Below are positions 7,829-17,500 of a stretch of DNA of 64,000 nt, in pieces. A program made the translations under genes and the position numbers. The stretch's first letter is position 1. The number at the start of each line of letters is the position of its first letter. Source of the DNA: Candidatus Gastranaerophilales bacterium (lineage in GTDB: Bacteria; Cyanobacteriota; Vampirovibrionia; Gastranaerophilales; Gastranaerophilaceae); assembly GCA_944324345.1 (NCBI GenBank), contig CALUVT010000002.1, positions 62,001 through 126,000 on the forward strand, written 5' to 3'. The notes under the pieces are model-generated. The model was given only the letters and a program-made list of their open reading frames with translations, made no database searches and was not told the DNA's origin.

Positions 7829-10800
7829 CTACTTTTTACTAATAACAACAATTGGAATTCCTTCTTTTTGAGCTTTTTCAAGATACTCTACCGGTAGGTT
7901 ATTAAGATTTTTTGTATAAATTGCACTAATTATAGGATTTGACACTAAAACTTCATTCCAATAATCATTTCTCATTAGAGCTTCTTTCCCAAATTTATGA
8001 CCAGTGTTATCACGTGCTAAAAATTGCTCATAAGCACTTGCAAGTTTAGGGTCTATACTTCTTATTTCTTCTAGGTTAATTTGCTTCGAAGAACTTTGTG
8101 CTTTTACTTTGTCTATTCTTGCAACATAATCTTCATTTATTTTTTGAATTTCTGAATCTATTTTTGCAATTTTGGCTTGAATATCTATGGCTTCGGTACT
8201 GTTAGATGAAAGTTTTTCAAGTTCACTATTTAGTTTTCGTTTATTTGCAATTAAATCGGAGTATGTATTTTCAGTTATATGCAAAATATCTTTCAGATGA
8301 GATGAAATAAATGAACGATGAGAGTATTTATAACCTTTGCCAGATAGCGCTTTTAACCCTTTATCTCTATAATATTCAGCAACAACCTGAGGCTTATTTT
8401 TGCCAAGTGAATACATATCGTGTCCCATTCCGACATATTCATTGCCTGAACCGATCTCAAAGATAAATCCGTTATCACGCCATGTTCCACTTTTATCGGC
8501 ACTGATATAACTTGTACAAATTACTGCATCAGAGTCTATATTGTGAAATTCTTCAAAGTTGGAGAATTTTGTTATTCTTGAGGCATTATTAACGGCTCCC
8601 GCTTCAGGTGTGTGTACATAAGCATAAAAGTTAGGTATTTCAGATGCATTTACGACTTGGACTTTGTAGCCGTTAATAGTTTGCGTTGTTGCATGGTCTT
8701 TTATTACCTGTGTATGAGTTTGAGGTAATATGAAATCATCTGATTTTATTTCAAAAATTCTTTGTTTGATTTCTTTCAGTAATTCTTGCGATATTAATTG
8801 ATTGTTTCCAGATGAATATAAAAGATAAGATAATTTATCAAGATTATTGTCTTTCATATTAAATGCCAACATATCAAGTGCTAATTCTTTTTTGTCATAT
8901 TCAACTGATGGCGAACCAAAACGATTATTAAAGGATGCTTTTACTGATTTGGTATTTTTGTATTTTGTGATTATATCAGGCATAGATAGAAGTTTGTAAA
9001 GAGTTATTCTTTCCTTGTTTGACATGTTAAATTTGCTTGATAAATTGTAAATATTAAACGCAGTTTCTTTTATTGTGCCAACATTTGAATCTTTTAAAAG
9101 TGCACCAAGAATTAAGATTTGTTTTTCATTTTCGTTTAATTTTGTAAAGTTAGAATTTTCCGTAATGGTTTTAAGCATTTTTAAAGTTTGAACTGATTTT
9201 TCAGGATAACTGAATTTGTTATAAACTTCTGGCACAGATTTTGAAATTGAAGTTAAAATTTGTGATAATTCAGGATTATCTTTTACAATAATATTATTGT
9301 TTTTATTGAATTTTTCAATCTCAATTGTTACAGCTTGTACAACTTTTTTTGTAAATGAATTTGTAATATCCGTTACTTCTATATCTTTACCTAAGTAGCT
9401 TGGGAATCCTAGAATTTCGCCATCTTTAACATTGAAACCAAAATAGTCATAAATTTTTCGTTTTTCAGATTCTGAAAGTCCTGACATTTTGCTTTTTATA
9501 CGTTTTAATAGGTCATTATATGTTATATCAACTGAAACTTGTTCAATTGGTTTTTCTTTAGAAAGTATTTGAGCAAGTTTTGTCATATTGTTTTGAAGAT
9601 TATCAAGAGAAGGAGCATCTAATACAAAATCTGTATCGCCCAATGATTGCGAAAGTTGCTTCATTAGTGTGCTATAATCGGTATCTGTTGTCGGGATAAT
9701 ATTAGTTTTAAGAATTTTTTTAACTTCTGATAATCCTTTCAAATTAGTACTATGCAATAGTAATAATGATTGAAGCTGACGTTTTTCTGTGATTGACAGA
9801 TCATACACAAAATTTTTGCCCTGATACGGTTTTAATTCTTCGTATAAATCTATGGTATAACTTGCTTTATGTTTGCTAAAGCCATAGTTTTTCACAAGTT
9901 TAACAGCATCATTATATTTTTGTATATCAAGATTGCCGTTTTCATCTTTGCAGACTTCTAAGAAATTTCTTATTGTATTATGATAGTTTGGATCAGAAAT
10001 ACCGTCATCAAGATATTTGAGTTCTTGTATTTTATTAAAGATTTGTTCATCGAAAGCTCCTTGTTTGTTGGCAGCAAGCTCTGCATAATGAACAAACATA
10101 TATTTGTCTTCTGCTTCAAGTTTATTATACAAACTCATAAGTTTCATTTTATTTGCATTTAGAACTTCTGTATTTATCTTTCCTGTTTCATCAGAACTCA
10201 TTTTAATAAGTGTATTGACAAGACTTATATTCTTGCCCTGCTCGGAAATGTAACCAGATTTATCTTTTGTTGGTTTAATATATATTACGAAATCATCTTG
10301 ATAGTTTTGCTTTGTATCTTTTTTTGAATTACAAAATTCTGAATCCTTAAATTCTTTTAATAATGACAAAACTGGTTCAATATTGTATTTTAATAATTCA
10401 CCTTTTTCGGATGTTACAATTTCTAAAAGTTTGTCGATATAGTCTTCGGGAATCCCTTTATTTTTTAAATTAAGTAAAAAGTTTAAAGATTCAGAATTTA
10501 ACGTTCCATTATCAAATCTTGACTTTGCGAAAATTGCCTTGATATTCCAACTTAAACCGGCTTGTTTTAGTTGGATTGCAGCATCAATAATATTATCAGG
10601 GGTTATTGAACCGTAACTTTCTTTAAAATTAAATATACCACTCATTGCAATATCATCTGTGCTGAAACCGTTTTGTATAAGTTTTTGTAGCTGGGTAACA
10701 AGCTGTTTTTGTGTATTTCCCTCATAGGTTTGTAGTAGCGGAACAATAAATTCTGTTTCAGCTAAGCTGTAAGTATCAAGCATTTTACATATTGGGGTGA

Positions 10801-13800
10801 AGTTTTCCAGAAGTTCAGTGTCAAGCTTACCTTCTTCTATACAGTCATTCAGCATATTCCCAATGTGTTGAGTGTTTACTCCTGCATTTTTAAGTTCGAT
10901 TGCCTTTTTGATAATTTCTTGTGAATACAATTCACCTTCCGCAATTTCGGAAGATCTTTTTGCAGAAACTAATATATTATGTATGTCTCTATTTTTAAAT
11001 CCATTACTTTGTAATTCTTGAATGGTTTTTATTGCACTCTGATTAAATGTACCATCTTTGTTTTTAACAAAATTTACATCAAAATTATACCCCAATTTGC
11101 TTACAGTTAGAGCATCATCCACACGTGAAAAATCAAGTTTGCCGTCTTGTGTCATACATTTTTCTATAAAAGATGGGGTGTATTGATATATATTTGTTGG
11201 ATTTTTACTTATTTGAGTTATTAATGTTTCAACATTGGCATTTGTTATTTCATCATCGTCGTTTTTCAAAATTTTAAATATATTTTCTGGGCGTTTTATG
11301 CCGATCTTGTACAAGTTTTGAAGCATTTCCCAATATTTATAAGAAAATTTGCCATTAGCATCGGTACAAGTTTCGAAATATTTTGTTGCTGTGTATTCTA
11401 TATCTGAGCCGCCCTTTGATTCTTGTGTAAATTCATCATTTAGAATTATTTCGTAAGCTTTTCTATTATCTTTTCCTTTTATACCAACACTAAGAAGGTA
11501 TTTAATATCTTCAAACTTATATCCAACCTCTAAAAATGCACAAAACTCTTTTAGGTACTCTAATTTTTCAGTATTATTCTTACCATTAAAAAGTAACGAA
11601 TTTGCAGTATTCTTTTGCCAAGATTCTCCAGCTAATTTGTGCAAATTTAATAATTCATTTATAATATCCAAACTACTTTGATCAATCTTCGTGTTGTTAT
11701 TGGATATATGGTAAAGTATAATTTGATAGTCATTGTCACTAATATCCATCTTTTTCATTGTTTTGATAGATTTTAACAATCCGTTATAAATCTCTTCAGA
11801 TTCAATTGGAATTTTCTTTAAAAATTCAATAATGTATTCCCTATGATATCTATCTTTTATTCCTAATTTTTTAAGCCTATAATCTAAAGAAACAAAATCA
11901 ATTAGTTTTGAAACACCTTTGACAGCTTTTTTAGTTCCTTGATAAGCTTCAACAGTTTTATCTTCGGCATATTGAATGGCTCTTTTCCCTCGGTTAATAT
12001 TTCTTGAGACTTCATAACCTAATCTTGAAGTAGCCCCTGATATACCACCAGAATTTTCTTTTCCATTTTTATTGGTTCTAACTCCACTCACATCATTGGT
12101 TGAATATCTTTGCCCGTTAACTTCGATTTCAACTTGACCGTCTGTGTTATGTACCTCTGTTACAGTTCCATCAATGTTAGTGCCTGTTTTAGGGTCAACA
12201 ATTGTTACATCATTCCCTAAAAGCTTTTCACCATATTCGAATTCTGTCATTGGCTTAACACCATCGGAAAGTCCAATGTTTCGAGGTCTGCCTACTCCTG
12301 ATACATCTTTAATATCTCCGGACATACCAACCAAGATACCTGTTAGGTTAGCTTTTAATAATGATTGCCAATCATCATCTGTATCTAATACTCCCATCAT
12401 TGCTAAATCACCAGCATAAGAAATGACAAAATCCGCACTTAATTTCGCTCCTGCTGCTGTCATAAAACTCTTTAAATATTCTGGGTTTGTAAATACAGTT
12501 TTTAATGCTTGCATTTTATTGCCTGATGCAATTTGCTTACCAAACACCGCAACGAGTTTTTCATCAATTAGTTTATTGAAAGCTTTCATACCAGCTTTAC
12601 CAGCTCCTATACCTATTATGAAACCTCCTGCATTCATTATGAAGTTTTTACCTAATTGTTCCGCTTCTTCTGCTGTTTGAACATCTTTAGTTGCATAATC
12701 CGCTACACCTAAACCTGTTTCTGCTACCATACCACCAATAGCAAGGGTATTACCCGCCGTAACCATTCCACCTCCAAGAGGTGCTAATGGAGTAAAGCAT
12801 AAAATACCTCCAACTACTGTCATACCCATACCAAGCATTGAGGTATTGCCTGTCCATCTTTGGATGCAAGTTAAGTTATCATTCTTCATGGCTTCAGCCA
12901 TCATTTTACCGTTTTCTTCTCCAATTGCTTCATTTTGTGCTTTTTCTAATGCTGTTTGGTATTCTTCTATCGTTTTTCCGTTCAAAAACTTCTCAAACTC
13001 TGCTTCTTTTTGTTGTTGTGCGAGTTTTAATAATGAATTTAAAACCCTCTTTTTAGAACTATCATCTAATGTGCCAAAATTAAAGCCGTTTTCATCAACT
13101 GAAACAGGAAGTTTTGATTCAGAAATGAGCTCTTTTAATTCACTTAAACCACCATCTTCAGACAACGCATAAAATGTTGCAAAACCATCTAAAACTTTTT
13201 GACCTTTTTCATCTGAACTTAATGTTTCATCGTTTCTTAAACTTTCTGCAAATTCAACGAATTGTTGTTTCTTGTTGTATGCATTTGCAACAGTCTCCAT
13301 CTCTTTTCTTGCTAATGCATATTGCTCTATTTTGTATTGAGAATATACTGTCCCTCTTTCAATTTCATATACTTCTTCAAAAGATATTGGTTTATCAGAA
13401 TTCCAATATTCAGGAATTATTCCTTTTTGAGTATCTAGTTTAATACCAGCAAGTTCTCCTGCCGGAATTGGTTTGTTTTTGTCTTCGTTAAATTTGATTG
13501 CATTATCAATAACATTTTCTAATGCTTGGATTTCTTCTACACCACTATATGATACGAAATTCTTTTGAATATTTTTTAAATCTTCCATAGTTGCATTTGA
13601 GCATAATGCTTCTACATAATCCCCTATGATTTGAGCTAGTTTTTCTTCTGAATATTTATTTTTTAGCTCTTTGAATTTAGTATTTGTATCTAATACTAAA
13701 ACTCTAGTAAGAATCATATCCTTAATTCGTTGTTTATTGCCCTCATAATATTCTTTTTTAGTAAGTCCGTTTGGTGGAGCGAATTTTGCTTTATTCATCC

Positions 13801-14359
13801 ACTCAATACCTGCGTTTTGGTAATCCAAAACTTTGGCTACATTGGATGATTTTAAGATGTCATTCTTATCCTTCTTGTCATCATGCCAACCTGAAATGGC
13901 TCCTAAATATTGAGAGCTTAATATCTTATACGCTTCTGAAATGTTTTCGTCAATAATATCAATACTAATTTCTTTACAAGCTGCTTCTTCTAAAAATTTT
14001 TGCGTAAGGCTTTGTGTTTGAGCTTGTTTTCCCTGGTTTATACTTTTATTCACTCCGAATACATTATTTACAAAATTAGCAAAGATGTTTGTATCAACTT
14101 CTTCCCCGATTTTTTCCTCTGTAAACATACTTATTTCATTTGTTTCCAGAGTTTGATTATCGCCTGCGGCAGACTTTAATGCATTAAACAAATTTTCAGC
14201 CTCATTTGCTTGCAAAACTTTATCTTCCCCTGCAAATATATTAAAGAGTTTCTTTGTTTTTTCGTCAGCACCTTTAAGGTCTTCTTCCTTTATTTCTTTA
14301 AAATTTGAAAACCTAAACTCTTTTCCATTATTAAATTTGAAAAAATCTTCGCCTGACAT
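7829..14359 (-). CDS. Giant modular repeat protein with degenerate HD domain
   Basis: 2,176 residues, no signal peptide. In order: an acidic N-terminus with two EF-hand-like stretches (GEDKVLQANE and GDNQTLETNE, about 42-80); helical sequence; Gly-rich hydrophobic stretches at about 510-560 and 575-595 that could insert in a membrane; a long solenoid of helical repeats (pattern L..x.G.....I..L) from about 850 to 1500; an HD-like domain in which the HD pair is replaced by Lys1756-Asp1757 (GALLKDSNVG); a conserved C-terminal domain with a coiled coil near 2025-2090. The HD-like and C-terminal parts are paralogous to the next gene downstream. A TATAGT box lies 12 bases before the ATG. Structure-wise it could be a surface, scaffold or effector protein; no function can be assigned. 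Confidence 0.65.
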   Translation of the reverse strand: MSGEDFFKFNNGKEFRFSNFKEIKEEDLKGADEKTKKLFNIFAGEDKVLQANEAENLFNALKSAAGDNQTLETNEISMFTEEKIGEEVDTNIFANFVNNVFGVNKSINQGKQAQTQSLTQKFLEEAACKEISIDIIDENISEAYKILSSQYLGAISGWHDDKKDKNDILKSSNVAKVLDYQNAGIEWMNKAKFAPPNGLTKKEYYEGNKQRIKDMILTRVLVLDTNTKFKELKNKYSEEKLAQIIGDYVEALCSNATMEDLKNIQKNFVSYSGVEEIQALENVIDNAIKFNEDKNKPIPAGELAGIKLDTQKGIIPEYWNSDKPISFEEVYEIERGTVYSQYKIEQYALARKEMETVANAYNKKQQFVEFAESLRNDETLSSDEKGQKVLDGFATFYALSEDGGLSELKELISESKLPVSVDENGFNFGTLDDSSKKRVLNSLLKLAQQQKEAEFEKFLNGKTIEEYQTALEKAQNEAIGEENGKMMAEAMKNDNLTCIQRWTGNTSMLGMGMTVVGGILCFTPLAPLGGGMVTAGNTLAIGGMVAETGLGVADYATKDVQTAEEAEQLGKNFIMNAGGFIIGIGAGKAGMKAFNKLIDEKLVAVFGKQIASGNKMQALKTVFTNPEYLKSFMTAAGAKLSADFVISYAGDLAMMGVLDTDDDWQSLLKANLTGILVGMSGDIKDVSGVGRPRNIGLSDGVKPMTEFEYGEKLLGNDVTIVDPKTGTNIDGTVTEVHNTDGQVEIEVNGQRYSTNDVSGVRTNKNGKENSGGISGATSRLGYEVSRNINRGKRAIQYAEDKTVEAYQGTKKAVKGVSKLIDFVSLDYRLKKLGIKDRYHREYIIEFLKKIPIESEEIYNGLLKSIKTMKKMDISDNDYQIILYHISNNNTKIDQSSLDIINELLNLHKLAGESWQKNTANSLLFNGKNNTEKLEYLKEFCAFLEVGYKFEDIKYLLSVGIKGKDNRKAYEIILNDEFTQESKGGSDIEYTATKYFETCTDANGKFSYKYWEMLQNLYKIGIKRPENIFKILKNDDDEITNANVETLITQISKNPTNIYQYTPSFIEKCMTQDGKLDFSRVDDALTVSKLGYNFDVNFVKNKDGTFNQSAIKTIQELQSNGFKNRDIHNILVSAKRSSEIAEGELYSQEIIKKAIELKNAGVNTQHIGNMLNDCIEEGKLDTELLENFTPICKMLDTYSLAETEFIVPLLQTYEGNTQKQLVTQLQKLIQNGFSTDDIAMSGIFNFKESYGSITPDNIIDAAIQLKQAGLSWNIKAIFAKSRFDNGTLNSESLNFLLNLKNKGIPEDYIDKLLEIVTSEKGELLKYNIEPVLSLLKEFKDSEFCNSKKDTKQNYQDDFVIYIKPTKDKSGYISEQGKNISLVNTLIKMSSDETGKINTEVLNANKMKLMSLYNKLEAEDKYMFVHYAELAANKQGAFDEQIFNKIQELKYLDDGISDPNYHNTIRNFLEVCKDENGNLDIQKYNDAVKLVKNYGFSKHKASYTIDLYEELKPYQGKNFVYDLSITEKRQLQSLLLLHSTNLKGLSEVKKILKTNIIPTTDTDYSTLMKQLSQSLGDTDFVLDAPSLDNLQNNMTKLAQILSKEKPIEQVSVDITYNDLLKRIKSKMSGLSESEKRKIYDYFGFNVKDGEILGFPSYLGKDIEVTDITNSFTKKVVQAVTIEIEKFNKNNNIIVKDNPELSQILTSISKSVPEVYNKFSYPEKSVQTLKMLKTITENSNFTKLNENEKQILILGALLKDSNVGTIKETAFNIYNLSSKFNMSNKERITLYKLLSMPDIITKYKNTKSVKASFNNRFGSPSVEYDKKELALDMLAFNMKDNNLDKLSYLLYSSGNNQLISQELLKEIKQRIFEIKSDDFILPQTHTQVIKDHATTQTINGYKVQVVNASEIPNFYAYVHTPEAGAVNNASRITKFSNFEEFHNIDSDAVICTSYISADKSGTWRDNGFIFEIGSGNEYVGMGHDMYSLGKNKPQVVAEYYRDKGLKALSGKGYKYSHRSFISSHLKDILHITENTYSDLIANKRKLNSELEKLSSNSTEAIDIQAKIAKIDSEIQKINEDYVARIDKVKAQSSSKQINLEEIRSIDPKLASAYEQFLARDNTGHKFGKEALMRNDYWNEVLVSNPIISAIYTKNLNNLPVEYLEKAQKEGIPIVVISKK

Positions 14360-14709
14360 TACACAACTTTCACTATAGAATTATCACATGTTTTATTTAA
14401 AACACACTTTTTGTATCGTCATTTTTTGAAAAAACTTAAGGATTATTGTGAAAACCTTTACAATTCATAATAAATTTGTTACAAATTACAAACTAAGTGT
14501 AGGCGGGCTTTCTCTAATTATGTTTTTATTTATTAATATTATTTACATGAGTACATAGCTTTCCCAAAATTAAAGAAAAATTTATAAAACCATACAAAAT
14601 ATCAAAGTATAACCAGTTCGGGAATATTTGACAACCAACAAGAAGGGTGTGTAAATAATGCACCCTTCAAATTAATACTATTAATCCTATAAATTAAAGC
14701 AATAAAAAA
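14360..14709. other. Intergenic region, no gene seen
   Basis: 350 bases between the giant gene and tRNA-Asn. Apart from the likely promoter of the giant gene (TATAGT about 14371-14376, minus strand) and a hairpin at 14642-14668, I see no gene or structured RNA. Confidence 0.5.
14642..14668 (-). terminator. Hairpin, possible terminator of tRNA-Asn
   Basis: GAAGGGTG and CACCCTTC pair across an 11-base loop, downstream of tRNA-Asn on the minus strand. The following T run is short, so termination is tentative. Confidence 0.4.
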
Positions 14710-14781
14710 CTCCCCAGGTTGGACTCGAACCAACAACCTACCGGTTAACAGCCGGTTGCTCCGCCATTGAGCTACTGAGGA
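14710..14781 (-). tRNA. tRNA-Asn (GUU)
   Basis: A 72-base cloverleaf on the minus strand: acceptor TCCTCAG pairs with CTGGGGA, the anticodon stem ACCGG/CCGGT encloses CTGTTAA with anticodon GTT, and the T loop reads GGTTCGAGTCC. The CCA end is not encoded. Confidence 0.95.
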
Positions 14782-14861
14782 TTAACAACTCCGCAACTTA
14801 AATCAGTTGGGGCTTATGTGTTAATTATATAATAAAAAATTTTTATTGTAAAGTACTTTTT

Positions 14862-16646
14862 TTAATTAATTGAGGATAATTTTACAAGATTATCAAAGTC
14901 AGCATATTTTGAGCTTAAGTCTTTAAAGTTCCCAATATCAACAATCCTACCATCTTTCATGTAAATTAATTTATTACATGCTTTTAATGTAGAAAGTCTG
15001 TGGGCAATTGCTATTATGGTTTTTGAAGAACTGATTTGTTTCAATGTTTCAGTAATTTCATGCTCTACTTGGACATCCAATGAGGATGTAGCTTCATCCA
15101 ATATTATAATTTCCGGGTCTCTGTATAAAGCCCTGGCAATTGCTAAACGCTGTTTTTGACCTTGTGAAAGTCCGTTTGTACTTGACAGAGCCTTGGTATC
15201 TATGCCTTCTGGGAAAGTTGAAACAAAATCGTAAAATTGAGCCGCTTTTAACGCCTTGATTACGCCCTCATCATTAATTTTGTCGCATCCCCAGGCAACA
15301 TTTTCTTTGAAACTCTTATTTAGAATATTTATTTGTTGCGGGACATAACCGATTATTCTTCTAAATTTATAAAAATTTTCAGGTGTTAAAGCTATACCAT
15401 CAACAAGGATTTCTCCCGAATCTACAGGAAGCAGACCTGTAATAATATCTGCTAAAGTGCTTTTTCCTGCTCCTGATAGCCCGATAATACCTATAAAATC
15501 TCCCTTGTTAATGTCAAATGAAATATTTTTAATAATTTGTTTGGTTGGGGTGTAAGAAAAGTTAATATTTTTTAGTTGGATTTTGTTTTTAAAATCCATT
15601 TTTTCGTTGCCAAAACTGTTTATGTTCTCGCAACTGCTAAAATCACATTTTTCATATTCTTCATTTAATTTTTTTACAAAATTTCTCGACGTATTTATAT
15701 TTATTATTGAAGTTTGAACTCTGTTCAGTGCAGGTGCAATTCTAAAAATAGCAGCTACAACTATTGCAAATGATGCCACAAGTTCAGGGTTATTTCCTGC
15801 ATTCTGTGATGACAAAATACATGCCATAACCAAAAGCGAACATACGACAAGTATTTCAACGATATATGGCGGGATAGACGCATAAAAGTTTTGTCCAATT
15901 TGGATTTGTTTCAGTTTGTCCGCACATTCTACAAAATTATTATAAAATACATTTTCTGCTGTTAGGATTTTTAATTCCTTGACATTATTAATATTTTCCA
16001 ACAGTGTTGCTTTATATTGGCGGTGTCTTTGTGCAGCTGTCGCAGCAATTTCTGTCGTTTTTGCTTTAAAGTATTTGTTTTGGATTATCAATGATACAAA
16101 GACAAATACTATTGTTACAATTGCAGGGATGAGAAACTTTGCAAGTAAAAGTAAAGTAATCATTATTATGATTATAGTATTTGTTAATAGATTTAGCGAT
16201 CTTACTACAAAGTTTTCAATAACCTGATTTGCTAATGTTTCAATAGTATAAAGCTTGTCTGTCTGGGATATTTTCATAGTATCTTTGTACGGTGCGTATA
16301 TGTAGTAGTGCATAAATTTTTTAGTAATTGCCTGTTTCCACCCTGCAACGAATTTTGATTGCATGTAGAGGTTTAATATTATGAATAGGTTTTTAAGTAT
16401 GAATATAACCAGTACGGAAAGCCCTATTAAAAGACCATTTGTCAAAGAATTATCAAGGTGAATAAATTTAAATGTTTTTGGTAAAGTATCAGGGCTTATA
16501 ATAAGCATTATAAAAGGGTAAACCAATGCAATCCCAAGAAATTCAAGACAGCCTGCAATGAGAGATAGCCCTGTAAATCCGCACAATCTGATATATCTTC
16601 CGCGGCCGTAATATTTCAAAAATTTGCTAAAGTTTTCAAGAAACAT
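14862..16646 (-). CDS. ABC exporter, fused membrane and ATPase domains (MsbA/PglK type)
   Basis: 594 residues. The first 320 form a six-helix type I exporter membrane domain; the start (CLEFLGIALVYPFIM) is like PglK-type flippases for lipid-linked oligosaccharides. The ATPase domain has Walker A GLSGAGKST, Q-loop GYVPQQ, signature LSQGQKQRLAIARAL, Walker B IIILDEATSSLD and the H-loop AIAHRLST, so it should be active as a homodimer in the inner membrane. It probably exports a lipid or lipid-linked glycan; a peptide substrate cannot be excluded, as there is no adjacent cargo gene. An AAGGATCAC before the ATG serves as RBS. It is transcribed alone, towards tRNA-Asn. Confidence 0.85.
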   Translation of the reverse strand: MFLENFSKFLKYYGRGRYIRLCGFTGLSLIAGCLEFLGIALVYPFIMLIISPDTLPKTFKFIHLDNSLTNGLLIGLSVLVIFILKNLFIILNLYMQSKFVAGWKQAITKKFMHYYIYAPYKDTMKISQTDKLYTIETLANQVIENFVVRSLNLLTNTIIIIMITLLLLAKFLIPAIVTIVFVFVSLIIQNKYFKAKTTEIAATAAQRHRQYKATLLENINNVKELKILTAENVFYNNFVECADKLKQIQIGQNFYASIPPYIVEILVVCSLLVMACILSSQNAGNNPELVASFAIVVAAIFRIAPALNRVQTSIININTSRNFVKKLNEEYEKCDFSSCENINSFGNEKMDFKNKIQLKNINFSYTPTKQIIKNISFDINKGDFIGIIGLSGAGKSTLADIITGLLPVDSGEILVDGIALTPENFYKFRRIIGYVPQQINILNKSFKENVAWGCDKINDEGVIKALKAAQFYDFVSTFPEGIDTKALSSTNGLSQGQKQRLAIARALYRDPEIIILDEATSSLDVQVEHEITETLKQISSSKTIIAIAHRLSTLKACNKLIYMKDGRIVDIGNFKDLSSKYADFDNLVKLSSIN

Positions 16647-16725
16647 TGTGATCCTTATTTAATTGTTAAGATATAGAAAATTTTTTCAATATATTATATA
16701 ATCATGGTAAAGGAAGGAGTTAATT

Positions 16726-17457
16726 ATGTCAAATCCGATATTAAATGAAGAGAGGTTTTCACCGCAAGAAAGAATTCTAGACGGTGAACCGATGACAATT
16801 TCAGGTACTGTTAATAAGATATTTATGTTACTTGTATGTCTTATTGCAGGTGCCGCAATTAGTGTTTATACATTGTTTACTTCGGCATCTATGGTGCCTG
16901 CAATGTTGACGGTTAGTGCTATAGTTTCTTTTATTTTGGTTTTAGCTACTTGTTTTAATATTAAGATAGCTAAATATACAGCTGCACCTTATGCTTTGTT
17001 CGAAGGTTTGCTTTTGGGTGCTGTTTCTATGATGTTTGAATCTCAATGGCATGGTATTGTATTACAGGCTGTGTTTGCTACATTTGCAACGTTGTTTGTT
17101 ATGCTTATGCTTTATAAAGCAAGGATAATAAGATATACAGAAAAATTTCAGGCTGTTTTAATGACTGCAATGCTTTCTGTGCTTGCGGTATATCTTATTC
17201 AGATGATAGCTTCATTTTTTGGCCGTGGTATTCCTTTAATCTGGGAATCAGGGCCGGTTGGTATTATTTTTAGTCTTGTTGTTATTGGAATTGCTGCATT
17301 TTCTTTAATCCAAGACTTCTTTTTCATAGAAAGTGCTTCACAGAACATGTTGAGCAAAGACTACGAATGGTATGGAGCTATGGGATTAATGATTACCCTG
17401 GTATGGCTGTATATCGAGATTTTACGATTATTTGCTAAATTGAACAGCAGAAACTAA
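16726..17457 (+). CDS. Bax inhibitor-1/YccA family membrane protein
   Basis: 243 residues with about seven transmembrane helices after a 25-residue polar N-terminus (RFSPQERILDGEPMTISGTV), the arrangement of the bacterial YccA/BI-1 family. The last segment has the family's typical ending, LIQDFFFIESASQ...YEWYGAMGLMITLVWLYIEILRL. Relatives form a pH-sensitive Ca2+ leak channel (BsYetJ) or modulate the FtsH protease (YccA); which applies here is unknown. An AGGAAGGAG precedes the ATG, and a TATAAT box lies about 30 bases upstream. It is monocistronic and ends at a bidirectional terminator. Confidence 0.85.
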   Translation: MSNPILNEERFSPQERILDGEPMTISGTVNKIFMLLVCLIAGAAISVYTLFTSASMVPAMLTVSAIVSFILVLATCFNIKIAKYTAAPYALFEGLLLGAVSMMFESQWHGIVLQAVFATFATLFVMLMLYKARIIRYTEKFQAVLMTAMLSVLAVYLIQMIASFFGRGIPLIWESGPVGIIFSLVVIGIAAFSLIQDFFFIESASQNMLSKDYEWYGAMGLMITLVWLYIEILRLFAKLNSRN

Positions 17458-17471
17458 TAAGGATTGTTAAA

Positions 17472-17496
17472 AGAGGGCTCTTTTTAAGAGCCCTCT
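17472..17496. terminator. Bidirectional terminator between the BI-1 gene and mtaB
   Basis: A perfect 11-bp stem (AGAGGGCTCTT/AAGAGCCCTCT) with a 3-base loop and T runs on both strands separates two convergent genes. Confidence 0.9.
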
Positions 17497-17500
17497 TTTT

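Noticed and set aside
12144-13956. Several plus-strand ORFs of 60-108 codons opposite the giant gene
   Set aside because: They lie antisense to a continuous 2,176-codon frame, have no RBS pattern and are rich in Phe, Ser and Leu, as expected for reverse frames of AT-rich coding sequence.
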